A DNA stretch of 64,000 nt from Bradyrhizobium sp. 186 (GTDB lineage: Bacteria > Pseudomonadota > Alphaproteobacteria > Rhizobiales > Xanthobacteraceae): positions 3,038,001-3,102,000 of the forward strand of contig NZ_CP082164.1 in NCBI RefSeq assembly GCF_023101685.1, written 5' to 3'. Shown piece by piece: positions 35,140 through 44,249 of the stretch (positions are counted from its first letter, which is position 1; every line of letters starts with the position of its first letter). Under the pieces are notes generated by a model. The model was not told the origin of the DNA. It saw only the letters and a program-made list of their open reading frames with translations, and did not search any database. A program made the position numbers and the translations under genes.

Positions 35140-35490
35140 CGAACGCAGTGGCGCAAGGTCGCGGATCAGCTCCGTCCCAAGCTGCCGAAGCTTGCCGGCT
35201 TCCTCGACGAGGCCGAGACCGACGTGCTCGCCTACATGACCTTCCCGCCGCAGCATCGGACCAAGCTGCACTCCACCAACCCGATCGAGCGCCTCAACGG
35301 CGAGATCAAGCGGCGCACCGAAGTGGTCGGCATCTTCCCCAACGAGGATGCGATCGTTCGCCTCATAGGCGCGATCCTGCTCGAGCAAAACGATGAGTGG
35401 GCCGTCCAGCGTGCCCGCTACATGACGCTGGAAACCATCGCGCCATTGAGCGATGATCCGATCGTCAGCCTTCCGGCTATCGCCAGCTGA
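35140..35490 (+). mobile_element. IS256-family transposase C-terminal remnant
   Basis: The frame ending at 35490 reads TQWRKVADQLRPKLPKLAGF, LDEAETDVLAYMTFPPQHRT, KLHSTNPIERLNGEIKRRTE, then NDEWAVQRARYMTLETIAPL. This is the C-terminal third of IS256 (mutator-type) transposases, including the last catalytic Glu in NGEIKRRT. The N-terminal two thirds are missing. 35491-35854 shows no gene other than the leader of the next one. Confidence 0.85.
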
Positions 35491-35854
35491 CCGGCCCGGC
35501 CCTTGCCGGCGAACGCGGTGACCCGCCGCCAGCTACACCACGCCACGGGACACGATCTATTTCTTCCAGATCCGGCCCCCTCAAACCTTGCAGCCGGTCT
35601 GCCGTCATGCGCTCCTATTCGGGTGCGACTTGGGGTGCTTCCGCATCGCGAGGCGCAGCGGCAGGCCTCTCGGCCCGCGCCTTGCGCACGCCGCCTGCGA
35701 GTGCAGGAACTGCCCTGGTTTGGATGCGTTGGAGGGACAAGACGAATCCATTCCGTCCGTCATGCTCTGGCGGAATTGCCTGTTGATCGAGGTGACGGCA
35801 CGGCGCCGCCCCGGCGGAGAAGGGGGCGATCCGGACCGAACAGGTTTTACAGCA

Positions 35855-37021
35855 ATGAGCGTCTGCAGAGCGATTCGGATCGGCCTGTTTACCGCATTGA
35901 TCGCAACGGCTGGGATCGGCGAACTGGTCGATCGATGCGCGGCGCAGACGTCTCTGGCCGAGCCCGCGAAGGCGCCTCCGCGCAAGCAGAGCGCCGGCGG
36001 CGATAAGGGGGTGACGGTATCGGAGAGCCGCTACACGGCCGGATTGGTTACCGGCATGCCGCAAAGCACCGAATTCACCATAGCCCAGGAAATAGCGACC
36101 ACGCTGGCCACCGGTCAGGAGACCGGACCACACGGCGAAATGGCGTTGCGGGTGCTGCCACTAGTTGGAAACGGCGGCGTCCGCAACGTCGTCGACGTCC
36201 TTACCTTGGCGGGCGCCGACATGGCGATCGCGCCTGTCGTTCTGGTCGATCGCCTCCGGGACGCCAGGGCCCTTGGCGACATCCGCGATAAGCTAGTCTA
36301 CATCACCGTTCTGTTTGGCGAAGAATTCCATCTGATCGCGCGGCCCGAAATCAAAACGCTGGCCGACCTTGCGGGAAAGAGAATCAATCTGGGCGAAGAA
36401 GGCAGTGCCGGCGCTGTCTTGGGTCGCGAGGTGCTCAACAGTCTGGGCGTGAAATTCGACGAAGCGAACCTGAGCCTCGAAACGGCGCTCGACGAGATGC
36501 GCAAGGGGCGGCTCTCGGCCACCCTGCTGGTTTCGGCGAAGCCGGTCGCCTCGCTGGCGAGCTACGCCCAGTTCAATGCGGTTCGCTTCCTGCCGATTCC
36601 TTATTCCTCGCCGCTGCGGCGCGACTACCTGCCTTCGACCCTGCATCACGAGGACTATCCGTCGGTCCTCGGGGTCGACGAAAGCGTCGACACGATCGCG
36701 ATCAAATCGGCCCTGTTCGCCTACAATTGGCCGAGCCGCAACCAGCGCTACCAGCTGCTCGAGTCATTCGTGCAGACTTTCTTCTCGCGCTTCTCCGAAT
36801 TTCTCGGGGACGGCCATCACCCGAGATGGCGCGAGGTGAACCTGGCGGAACCGCTCCCCGGATGGCAGCGCTTTCGCCCTGCGGATCGCTGGATCCAGCG
36901 TCAGGCGTTGCAGGGAGCGTTCGACCGCTTTCTCGAGCAGCATCCAACGAACGATCAGTCGGACCGCGAAGCGCTGTTCCGGGACTTCCTGCGGTGGCGG
37001 GAGCGCAACAAGGCGAAGTGA
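35855..37021 (+). CDS. TAXI-type TRAP solute-binding protein
   Basis: 388 residues from ATG 35855. A Sec signal (FTALIATAGIGELVDRCAAQ) is followed by a TAXI/NMT1-like two-lobe receptor: YTAGLVTGMPQSTEFTIAQE, LAGADMAIAPVVLVDRLRDA, GKRINLGEEGSAGAVLGREV. The family binds small carboxylic acids or amino acids in the periplasm for TRAP transporters. No TRAP membrane subunits are adjacent, so it may work with a remote transporter or as a sensor. The proline-rich secreted gene follows after 18 bp, as an operon. Confidence 0.82.
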   Translation: MSVCRAIRIGLFTALIATAGIGELVDRCAAQTSLAEPAKAPPRKQSAGGDKGVTVSESRYTAGLVTGMPQSTEFTIAQEIATTLATGQETGPHGEMALRVLPLVGNGGVRNVVDVLTLAGADMAIAPVVLVDRLRDARALGDIRDKLVYITVLFGEEFHLIARPEIKTLADLAGKRINLGEEGSAGAVLGREVLNSLGVKFDEANLSLETALDEMRKGRLSATLLVSAKPVASLASYAQFNAVRFLPIPYSSPLRRDYLPSTLHHEDYPSVLGVDESVDTIAIKSALFAYNWPSRNQRYQLLESFVQTFFSRFSEFLGDGHHPRWREVNLAEPLPGWQRFRPADRWIQRQALQGAFDRFLEQHPTNDQSDREALFRDFLRWRERNKAK

Positions 37022-37039
37022 ACGAAGGGAGATTGCGAG

Positions 37040-37675
37040 ATGCGCCATCGGTTGGCCGCCTCGGGATTGGCTGCATTGCTCGCCTTAACCGTCGGGCCCG
37101 TGTCGCCCGGCGCGCAGCCGATCCTGCAAGGGTGGGGGCCCGCGCCGCAGGGGACCATGCCGGATCCGTTCCAACAGCCCGCGCCGCAGAGGATGCCGGA
37201 TCCCTTCGCCCCAGCCATATCGCGGCCGGCGGCGAGGACCGAGCCTCCTCGGAGGACCGAGGCTCCTCGAAGGACTGTTCGCCGAGCCCGTCCCGCGCAT
37301 ACGAAACACCACGTCGTTCGTCCGACGCAGAATCAACGGAAGATCGCCGAAGGAGAGGGATACAAGCGCGTAAGCGATCTGGTGAACTTCCCGAAGTTCT
37401 TTCCGAGTCTCGGCATCCTGTTCGTGAAGCCCGAAACCTTGCCGCTCGGACCGTTCCTGTGCTTCGACCGTAAGGACCGCCTGATAGCGACCGTATACAT
37501 GGTTTCAATCAAGGACATCGACGATCACAAGGCGTTCGAGGCGCCGGCGTTCGCCGGCGCGACCGACCACGTCAACATCTACTTCAACCCGGGACATCCC
37601 GGAGTCGACGTCCCGCACTACCATTTCGTGATCTGGCACGTGACCAAGAAGGAGGAGGAGCGCGTCGCGAACTGA
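37040..37675 (+). CDS. Secreted proline-rich protein with conserved C-terminal domain
   Basis: 211 residues from ATG 37040 with GGGAG nine bases upstream. A Sec signal (GLAALLALTVGPVSPGAQPI) is followed by a Pro/Arg-rich linker (residues about 40-95: PDPFQQPAPQRMPDPF, EPPRRTEAPRRTVRRA). A compact C-terminal domain (LGILFVKPETLPLGPFLCFD, KAFEAPAFAGATDHVNIYFN, PHYHFVIWHVTKKEEE) has a His-rich end. I recognise similar domains in Bradyrhizobium only as proteins of unknown function. It forms an operon with the TAXI receptor and may act with it. Confidence 0.65.
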   Translation: MRHRLAASGLAALLALTVGPVSPGAQPILQGWGPAPQGTMPDPFQQPAPQRMPDPFAPAISRPAARTEPPRRTEAPRRTVRRARPAHTKHHVVRPTQNQRKIAEGEGYKRVSDLVNFPKFFPSLGILFVKPETLPLGPFLCFDRKDRLIATVYMVSIKDIDDHKAFEAPAFAGATDHVNIYFNPGHPGVDVPHYHFVIWHVTKKEEERVAN

Positions 37676-37937
37676 CGCGGTCCTCGGCGAACCGGTTCGG
37701 CATTTTCGGCGCCGCCGCTTCAATCCGCGACGTTGAATCCGCCCTGCCTGAGCGCCGCCGCGACCTCCACCTCTCGTCCAACCCTCGACGGTGTGATTGA
37801 GTCTGAAAGGTACCTGTAGGCCGGACATGCACTTCGCCGTTTTGCCATCCCGGCAAGCCATTGAAATTTCTTAGATCTTCTCCGCCCCCGAGCGCGCCAT
37901 AAGATCGCAACTCTCGGGCCTTGGATCTCTAGGGTGT

Positions 37938-38309
37938 CTAGGCTCGTTGTCGGACCGTCGCCGTCGCAGGCTCGCTGGTCGAGAGCGTTTGGATGAAATC
38001 TTCCAAAGATGGTTGTGGCGCGGCTTGTAGTTTGTGGAGTTCTTCCGGCTTCAGCTTGGTGTAACGCCGCAGCGTGCGCCAATCCTTGTGGCCGGTCACA
38101 AGCGTGACCTTCTCGATTGTGAGCCCTGCTTCAAAAAGACGGCTAGTTCCCTCGTGTCGCAGGTCATGAAAATGCAGATCCTCGATCTTCAACTCGTCGC
38201 AGGCTCGCGTGAAGGCTGCGCTCACGGAGCGGTGGTTGTAAGGGAATACACGACCCCATCCGGCTTCGATCCCTCGCGCAAGAGCTGCGGAGCTCCTCGC
38301 CGGGGGCAC
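37938..38309 (-). pseudogene. Tyrosine integrase, C-terminal remnant
   Basis: The minus frame reads VSAAFTRACDELKIEDLHFH, DLRHEGTSRLFEAGLTIEKV, TLVTGHKDWRTLRRYTKL. The R (HDLRH), H (GHKD) and nucleophile Tyr (RRYT) of the catalytic C-terminal half are present. The core-binding and arm-binding N-terminal parts are absent; sequence before 38300 is unrelated. It is a fragment of a phage/element integrase. 37676-37937 has no gene. Confidence 0.82.
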
Positions 38310-38352
38310 TCGGGAAAGGGGCCCGCCGTCATGAAGTATGCCGGCGTCGCTA

Positions 38353-38481
38353 TCACTGCCCCGTTCCCGCGTACCCTCTTATCTGACCTTCGGAGTTGGG
38401 TGCAGCGGCTCTGGCTGGAGCGGCGATCGAAATGAGGATTGAAAGTCCTGCTGCGATAATGAACGTCGCGCGAAGCTTCAT
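38353..38481 (-). CDS. 42-residue secreted peptide or truncated exported protein
   Basis: ATG 38481 with AGGAG seven bases upstream. The product MKLRATFIIAAGLSILISIA, APARAAAPNSEGQIRGYAGT, GQ is a full Sec signal peptide plus about 20 residues. A truncated exported protein is as likely as a real peptide. Confidence 0.45.
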   Translation of the reverse strand: MKLRATFIIAAGLSILISIAAPARAAAPNSEGQIRGYAGTGQ

Positions 38482-38937
38482 GAGACTACTCCTCGCAACT
38501 ATTCGCAAGAACGGAGCGATCAATTCGATATTTTTGAAGCGCGAGGCCACCGTACGCTTCCGCCTTGGTGATGCCAATCGGCCATCTCCGAGGACGTTCT
38601 TCAGGTGAGAGCTGCTGACCTATCGTTGGTGGTGCCACTTGGCGGCCTGTTTGGTCTGCTGTTGACCCCATGTATGGTCCGGCCGTGCGTTGCAAGTGGT
38701 TTCGCCGAGCTGGCGGTGGGCGGTCTTGCATCAATGTATCCGGCCTTTGATTGGAGCATTTGCTCTGGGCCATCATGGATATCAGCGCGCGTGCGTTCTC
38801 ATTAGCGGACAGGCCTCGATTGGACCATTTGGGTCACCAGTGTTCGCATGCGCCGGGAAGACCGAACCTCCATCTCGTCTCATCCTCTCGCAGACCTCGG
38901 CTGGAAACTGTTGATAGGGTTACGTCATCGCCTGCTC
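38482..38937. other. Gene-poor region left of the IS110 element
   Basis: No gene with support. TGGTCCGGCCGTGC (about 38674) is repeated, in inverted orientation, at the 5' end of the IS110 element near 40238, so a further IS-end scrap may lie here. Confidence 0.4.
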
Positions 38938-40256
38938 CTCATATCGCGCAGTTCCTTTGTTCGAGCCAAGGGCCGTTCCTTCGTCCCGGCCCGCAGAGCG
39001 TCGATCGCGTCGCGCGCAGGGGCGGTCAAGGCCGGCCGTCGCGCTTGGCTTGCGGCGGGCTCCGGCGTTGCCAGGCTGCGCCTTGACCGCGCCGAGCACG
39101 GCGCGAGGATCAAGCGGGTCGGACGCCTGCATCGTCGGTCCTCGTCAGCTCGAAGGCGCGTCCTTTAGCCAGCACCGCCCAGGCGATGCGGGCAAGCTTG
39201 TTGGCGAGCGCGATCGCCAGCACGTTGTGGTGCAACCGCCTCTTGGCGGCTTCGATCCAGGATTTGAGCCCGTAACGTTCCCAGGTCTTGATCCTGACCA
39301 GCACAACCCATGCCGCCTGCACAAACAGAACGCGCAGGTAGCGATTGCCGCGCCTCGAGATTTTGCCGAGGATCGTGCGGTCTCCCGTCGAGATCTGCTT
39401 GGGCACCAGTCCGAGCCAGGCGCCGAAGTCGCGGCCTTTGGAGAATGTGTCTCCAGTGCCGATCGCGGCCACCATGGCGCTCGAAATGATCGGCCCGATG
39501 CCAGGCACCGTCATCAGGCGCGAACATGCCTGATCTTGACGGGCCAGTGCTTCGATCTCGCCGGATAGGCCGTCGATGCGCTGATCCAGCCGGCGCCAGT
39601 CGCCTGCCAACTCCTCGATGACACGCAACATGCGTGGCGACAGGGCATCGGTGCGCGTCGCAAGGATGGTGGGCAGTTCCGTGCGCAGGAAGCCGATACC
39701 CTGGCGCACGGCGATCCCGCGTTCCAGCATGAAGGCGCGAATCTGGTTGATGATGCCGGTGCGTTGCGACACCAGCCGCTCGCGCACCCGATGCAGCGCC
39801 TGCAGATCCAGTTGCTCCGCGGTCTTGGTCGCCACAAACTTCATCGTCGGGCGCTGCACGGCTTCGGCAATCGCTTCGGCATCATTGAAGTCGTTCTTCT
39901 GTCCCTTGCTATAGGGGCGGACATATTTGGCCGGCATCAACCTGGCATCGTGACCAAGCGATGCGAGTTTGCGGCTCAGGTGATGTGCGCCGACGCAGGC
40001 TTCCAAGCCGATCAGGCAAGGCGGTATATTGGCGAGCCGCGCTTCCACTTGGCCACGCGACCACTTTTGCCGCAGCACGATGGCGCCGCGCGCATCGTGG
40101 CCCACGACGTGGAACGAGTTCTTGCCGATATCGATGCCGATCACGGCCATCGCGGTATTGGGTGTCTGAGACATGGCGTGCTCCTTGTCTGTGGCGCCCC
40201 TTGCCAGCTTCGCTTGCTGGCGGGGCAGGAGCACGGCCGGACCATCCCATTAGCTG
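38938..40256 (-). mobile_element. IS110-family insertion sequence
   Basis: It carries an uninterrupted transposase gene. The 3' end is fixed at 38938 by comparison with the 195-bp footprint at 14918-15112. The 5' end is approximate (before 40260, where the interrupted TIR-like gene resumes). As usual for IS110 there are no obvious long terminal inverted repeats. Confidence 0.75.
39110..40174 (-). CDS. IS110-family transposase (DEDD recombinase)
   Basis: 354 residues from ATG 40174 with AAGGAG seven bases upstream. The DEDD site is visible as Asp15 in VIGIDIGKNSF, Glu in GLEACVGAH, and Asp residues in KNDFNDAEAI. The C-terminal Transposase_20 domain reads LMTVPGIGPIISSAMVAAIG, then FGAWLGLVPKQ and GNRYLRVLFVQAAW with its conserved Ser/Gly region. 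Complete and probably active with its own bridge RNA (family knowledge). Confidence 0.92.
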   Translation of the reverse strand: MSQTPNTAMAVIGIDIGKNSFHVVGHDARGAIVLRQKWSRGQVEARLANIPPCLIGLEACVGAHHLSRKLASLGHDARLMPAKYVRPYSKGQKNDFNDAEAIAEAVQRPTMKFVATKTAEQLDLQALHRVRERLVSQRTGIINQIRAFMLERGIAVRQGIGFLRTELPTILATRTDALSPRMLRVIEELAGDWRRLDQRIDGLSGEIEALARQDQACSRLMTVPGIGPIISSAMVAAIGTGDTFSKGRDFGAWLGLVPKQISTGDRTILGKISRRGNRYLRVLFVQAAWVVLVRIKTWERYGLKSWIEAAKRRLHHNVLAIALANKLARIAWAVLAKGRAFELTRTDDAGVRPA

Positions 40257-40259
40257 ACC

Positions 40260-40549
40260 TTTGCCAGTGCTTTTCGGCTTTCCCCGCTTATGGCTTTGTT
40301 CGATCTCATACTTCACCCACGACCGGTTCCAAGTCTCGGTGCCAGAACGGCCGTGACGCTGGTGTTTTGAAATTGATCATCGATCCAATTCTTAATGCCT
40401 CCTAAGCGCTTTTGGGCTTGTTCAAATTCGGCGGCGTCATAGAAGCGAGGTGCATCCCCACGTTCCCGTATGACCCAGGAATTCCGCACCTGTTGAATTC
40501 GTCTGACGTCGCGATCGTAATGGAAGCGGAAAAATACTCTGCGTGCGAT
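40260..40549 (-). pseudogene. TIR-like (ThsB/DUF1863) gene, inactivated
   Basis: From 40549 the minus strand reads ARRVFFRFHYDRDVRRIQQV, RNSWVIRERGDAPRFYDAAE, KNWIDDQFQNTSVTAVL. This is the MTH538 TIR-like fold found in Thoeris ThsB and related NAD/cyclic-ADPR signalling proteins of phage defence. A frameshift at about 40340 moves the continuation (GTETWNRSWVKYEIEQSHKR) into another frame. The likely start ATG is ATC here, and IS110 has inserted at about 40258, removing the rest. Three separate lesions show it is dead. No partner effector is seen. Confidence 0.75.
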
Positions 40550-40756
40550 TCCTGATGCGGAATCGTTGCAGTGATATCGACGTCGTTGCCGGCCGACAGG
40601 CGCCAGGCTGCCACCCCGTAGCACAAGGTCAGGTCAGGGCGAGGGCAAGCAGAAGCATAGAGACGAAATGGCTCACGCGCGTGTACCCGCAAATTCTGAA
40701 ATTAGCAGCGAGAGCGAGCACAGTGGCCGATTCGAAGAATGCAGATGATTCTGACC

Positions 40757-42024
40757 TAGACGACCGATTCCATGAAATTGGCACTGATGGAACGGATGGT
40801 TTGTTGCGGGATTCCTCGTTTGTATTTGGCTGAACGAGGAGTGGCGTCATGGCGAAGTGGCGGCAAGCGGTCGAGTTGGCGCTGACCGATGAGGAGGCTG
40901 AAGTGTTGACGGCTCTTTCGCGGTCGAGGACGGAACCGGCGAGCCGGGTGTCGCGGGCAGCGATGCTGCTCGCCTACCTCGAACAGCCATCGTTCTTTGC
41001 CGTGGGACAACGGCTTCGCGTGCACCATCAGACGGTCCAACGCTGCGTCGAGCGAGCCGTGGCGTACGGCGCACTGGCGGCACTCGACGACCGACCGCGA
41101 CCGGGCAGGGAGCCGGTGATCACGCCTGAGGCCAAGGCCTGGTTGGTGTCTTTGGCGTGCGACAAGGCCAAGGAGCACGGCTATCCACACGAGCTGTGGA
41201 CGACGCGGCTTTTGGCCCGTCATGCGCGCGAGCACGGACCGGCGGCGGGGCACGAATGTCTCGCCCGTCTGGTTCAAGGCACGGTGTGCAAGCTTCTCGG
41301 CCAAGAGGCAATCAAGCCGCACAAGGTGCGCTACTATCTTGAAAATCGCGACGCCGCGTTCGAACAGAAGATGGCGGAGGTTCTGTGCGTCTATCGTGAA
41401 GTCGATGTCCTGAAAAAAGCCCCTGCCAGATCCAAGAAGCGGGGAAAACCGGTGGCGATCGTCTCTTGCGACGAGAAGCCGGGAATTCAGGCCATCGCGA
41501 CCACGGCGCCGGATTTGCCGCCTGAGCCCGGCATCCACGCCACCTTTGCGCGGGATCATGAGTACAAACGCCATGGCACGCTCAGCCTGTTGGCCGGGAT
41601 AGATCTGCTCACCGGAAAGGTCCACGCGCTCGTCAGAGATCGCCACCGCAGCCGCGAGTTCATCGAATTCCTCAAGCTTCTCGATGCCGCCTATCCGGCC
41701 AGCACCGCGATCAAGCTGATCCTCGACAATCATTCGGCACACATCTCGAGGGAAACCAGAGCCTGGCTCGACACCCGACCGGCAGGCCGCTTCGGCTTCA
41801 CGTTCACGCCAAAGCACGGCTCCTGGCTCAACCTCATCGAGGGCTTCTTCTCCAAGTTTGCCCGCTCTGTCCTGCGTCACATCCGAGTGACATCAAAGCA
41901 CGAACTCAAGGGACGCATCATGGCCGGCATCGACGACGTCAATCGCCATCCCGTCATCCACACCTGGTCCTATAAGCTTGTCGATGCAGCCTGATATGAT
42001 TCGAACCATGGAAACGCTGACCTA
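40757..42024 (+). mobile_element. IS630-family insertion sequence B
   Basis: The element carries one complete transposase gene. Its ends share CTAG and, further in, TTCCATG in both orientations (left about 40755-40775, right about 42006-42024), with TA at each border. It is not a copy of element A. Exact ends are approximate. Confidence 0.7.
40849..41994 (+). CDS. IS630-family transposase (second type)
   Basis: 381 residues. An HTH (FAVGQRLRVHHQTVQRCVER) precedes the DDE core: SCDEKPGIQ, LILDNHSAH and NLIEGFFSKF. Only short motifs are shared with element A's transposase. No disruption is seen. Confidence 0.92.
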   Translation: MAKWRQAVELALTDEEAEVLTALSRSRTEPASRVSRAAMLLAYLEQPSFFAVGQRLRVHHQTVQRCVERAVAYGALAALDDRPRPGREPVITPEAKAWLVSLACDKAKEHGYPHELWTTRLLARHAREHGPAAGHECLARLVQGTVCKLLGQEAIKPHKVRYYLENRDAAFEQKMAEVLCVYREVDVLKKAPARSKKRGKPVAIVSCDEKPGIQAIATTAPDLPPEPGIHATFARDHEYKRHGTLSLLAGIDLLTGKVHALVRDRHRSREFIEFLKLLDAAYPASTAIKLILDNHSAHISRETRAWLDTRPAGRFGFTFTPKHGSWLNLIEGFFSKFARSVLRHIRVTSKHELKGRIMAGIDDVNRHPVIHTWSYKLVDAA

Positions 42025-42043
42025 GTGGCCGTTTTCCCCATCC

Positions 42044-42202
42044 TTATACGGGGCCAAAAGCGCTCACGATCCCGACCGTGATGGGGACGAGCGCGACGAC
42101 TGTCCACAAAGCGGGCGAGCTGGAGGACAGGCCAATGACTAGTATCGTGATACCCATACCCACGAGCACCGCTGAGATGGCGTAGGCGACTGCTTTTTCC
42201 AT
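42044..42202 (-). CDS. 52-residue two-helix membrane protein
   Basis: ATG 42202 (a GTG 11 codons upstream is also in frame). The product MEKAVAYAISAVLVGMGITI, LVIGLSSSSPALWTVVALVP, ITVGIVSAFGPV holds two hydrophobic helices. Its 3' end lies 20 bp from the IS630 element. I recognise similar short proteins in Bradyrhizobium, without function. Confidence 0.55.
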   Translation of the reverse strand: MEKAVAYAISAVLVGMGITILVIGLSSSSPALWTVVALVPITVGIVSAFGPV

Positions 42203-42628
42203 CTGTCGATCCACAAAACAAAGGATCGATTGCACAAGCAGGATTCGGGGTGGACCGAAACGTTCCTATGCTGAAGGTACCGCGGAGTTTTTGCCGAGAT
42301 GCAGGTAGCGGGGTAAAACCGCCTGATCGCTCATGCGACCGAAGCGAAGGCTCTTGTCGATCTGCTGTTGTACCCGGAGAAAAACTTCAGTGTGCTGCCG
42401 CAAGAGGTCACCCACGGCGCCGGCACGACCCAATCCCTGGCGTTCAACCTATTGCAGACAGTGCGGCTCTCACTCCGAGAAATAGCGAAGTAGGGCAAAT
42501 ACGGACTTGCTGGGCATCGCCCGCCGCGAGCTGTGGGCGTGGTGGAAACGACGGAAAGGCCCGCCAACACAACTTCTCCCTAGCCACGACACGCAGCCTG
42601 TCGCTCTCAGGCCCAAGGGATTGATAAT
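42203..42628. other. Region with a coding-like remnant
   Basis: On the plus strand, a frame ending TAG at about 42494 reads RLIAHATEAKALVDLLLYPE, KNFSVLPQEVTHGAGTTQSL, AFNLLQTVRLSLREIAK with GC-rich third positions but no start codon. It looks like the end of a lost gene. Nothing else is supported. Confidence 0.35.
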
Positions 42629-42811
42629 TTGCGACGTGCTTCGGATGTCGCTTTGATACGGCATGCAGGCTCAAAAGATCAGCCGGACGATGTGCGGCTG
42701 TCCGACCTCGAGCCACGGTTCGTCTGCGGAGACTGCGGCCGGCGCGGCGCTGACGTGCGGCCGGATTTCAATTGGGCCGGACTGCCGATCGCCGCCATGG
42801 GATATCGATAG
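42629..42811 (+). pseudogene. Zinc-ribbon protein C-terminal fragment
   Basis: The frame (TTG 42629 is the only start) reads DVRLSDLEPRFVCGDCGRRG, ADVRPDFNWAGLPIAAMGYR. The C-x2-C and DVRPDFNW features match the C-terminal part of short zinc-ribbon proteins common in rhizobial accessory DNA. The N-terminal cysteine pair is missing. A terminator-like hairpin follows. Confidence 0.5.
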
Positions 42812-42823
42812 CCGGAGCAAAGA

Positions 42824-42866
42824 CGGCCCCGGCCGGGGGGCTTTTGGGGTGTGGAGGCCGGGGCCG
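42824..42866 (+). terminator. Nested GC-rich hairpins
   Basis: CGGCCCCGGCC and GGCCGGGGCCG pair over 11 bp. Inside, GCCCCGGCCGGGGGGC followed by TTTT is a second, smaller hairpin. It lies 12 bp after the zinc-ribbon fragment and fits rho-independent termination. Confidence 0.6.
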
Positions 42867-42991
42867 CTGGAGGTGCTTGGGGTCTAGAGCCAAGCGACTG
42901 TGAGCATACTAGCCTCAAACCGATGTTCTGTTCGCTTCAGCACATTGACGATCGTGTTCCAACCGCACAAGCTGGGCCTTTTGGTCGGCGT

Positions 42992-43177
42992 TTATTCTGA
43001 TCTTTGGCTGTGAGAACAGGTGGTCACGAGAAGCATGGTTCGGCTGCATTGCCAATCTTGGCCCAACATTGGTTCAAAGACTCCGCGAGGAGTGCCGATT
43101 GCCATAGTGGCACCAGCCGCTACCAGAACAGCGGATGTCAGTGCGAACAATCGAGAGGTCGTCCAATTAATCTTCAT
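42992..43177 (-). CDS. 61-residue secreted/anchored small protein
   Basis: ATG 43177 with GGAGG seven bases upstream. The product MKINWTTSRLFALTSAVLVA, AGATMAIGTPRGVFEPMLGQ, DWQCSRTMLLVTTCSHSQRS, E has a signal-like N-terminus. The L-G-x-DWQCSRT-x3-VT-C motif with two cysteines is one I associate with short Bradyrhizobium proteins of unknown function. Confidence 0.65.
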   Translation of the reverse strand: MKINWTTSRLFALTSAVLVAAGATMAIGTPRGVFEPMLGQDWQCSRTMLLVTTCSHSQRSE

Positions 43178-43313
43178 GGCGCTTCCCTCCAGTTGAGGCG
43201 CACATGCTACGCTTGGTGACACAAGCCGCTTGTGAACTACGTCACACGGCTTCCTCAACGATCATCACACCCGCGTGCAGGGGGCCCGCCAGCGTGAACC
43301 GCCTAAACGAAAT

Positions 43314-43335
43314 AGGCCGCCATGGGAGGCGGCCT
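43314..43335 (-). terminator. Hairpin next to a minus-strand stop
   Basis: AGGCCGCC and GGCGGCCT pair over 8 bp with a 6-base loop; on the minus strand TATTTCG follows. It starts directly after a TAA at 43336 that ends a short minus-strand frame (CTIGSPIRIAADALIKKLRR). That frame is probably a gene end whose start is lost. Confidence 0.5.
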
Positions 43336-43679
43336 TTAGTTCATCTTCCTGCGGAGCTTCTTGATGAGCGCGTCTGCCGCAATTCTTATCGGGCTCCCGA
43401 TGGTGCAGGGAAACGACCGCAGCCGTGGGCAAGGCAGGCTGAGGCCGTCCACTACATGGGGAACGGCGCCGGAGCCATCCTTCAATGAGCTCGATTGCCA
43501 ATTGTTCCCAAAGAAGGGGCGCCGGGGAACAAGGGGCATCGATCATCCGGACATCAAAATGAACCTGGCACGGTCCTTGCTAGCAAGATGGATATCCGGG
43601 ATTTTGTTAGTTCCCTCTCGGGGCTGGACTGATCGCCGCCGGGACAATGCATTTGGATCCCGGCGGCGTATTCATTCGG

Positions 43680-43930
43680 CTACAGGCTCAAAGCCGATAC
43701 AGACGCTTGCCGAGCATTGCGAGGCACATGCTGGCCCTCAACGCCTAGCTTGCCAGCCTGAGGCGCATGGTTACGGCGAGAAGCTGGATCATCCTCTGCC
43801 GGGTCGTCGTCCTCAAGCTCGCTGTCGTCGCCTTCGTCGTCGGGCTCCAGTTCCATATGGTTTTCGGTCGCGTCCAGAAACCGGATAAGCCGGGCAATCT
43901 CGTCTCTGGCCTCCTTGCGGAGTCTCCCGA
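43680..43930 (-). pseudogene. Acidic conserved protein fragment
   Basis: A minus-strand frame without a start codon reads LPPEQIFQAIGRLRKEARDE, IARLIRFLDATENHMELEPD, DEGDDSELEDDDPAEDDPAS and ends TAG at 43680. The helix followed by an Asp/Glu-rich tail is a pattern I know from short rhizobial proteins. The upstream part is lost where the plus-strand gene at 43960 begins. Confidence 0.5.
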
Positions 43931-43959
43931 TAGCCTGGAAGATTTGCTCGGGGGGAAGA

Positions 43960-44249
43960 TGGCGCTGACGACGTCGTCCTTGTCCGGGAAATTCTCCGGC
44001 AACCTGACGTCGGACGACGTTATCGCTAAGCTACGCGCCGCGAGCTCCTCGCAGATCCACGAACTACCGGCCGGTAAGATCAAGACCTACAAGGCCGTCA
44101 AGGACCGCACGGGGCGCTCGCTAATCGTCGACAGCACGGGCCACATTGCAGAGGTTGCGAGCTCGTTAGACGGGCAGCCGAAGCCAAAGGTCGTTGCTGG
44201 ACAGCGTACCGGCCGGCGTGGCTATCTCCATATCGAGGACGCGAAATGA
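43960..44249 (+). CDS. 96-residue hypothetical protein
   Basis: ATG 43960 preceded by GGGGGGAAG. The product MALTTSSLSGKFSGNLTSDD, VIAKLRAASSSQIHELPAGK, IKTYKAVKDRTGRSLIVDST, GHIAEVASSLDGQ has GC-rich third positions throughout. It overlaps the convergent gene at 44166 tail to tail by 84 bp, which is long. No family recognised. Confidence 0.5.

Noticed and set aside
38486..38776. 96-residue minus-strand frame
   Set aside because: No ribosome site or recognisable motif; composition not gene-like.
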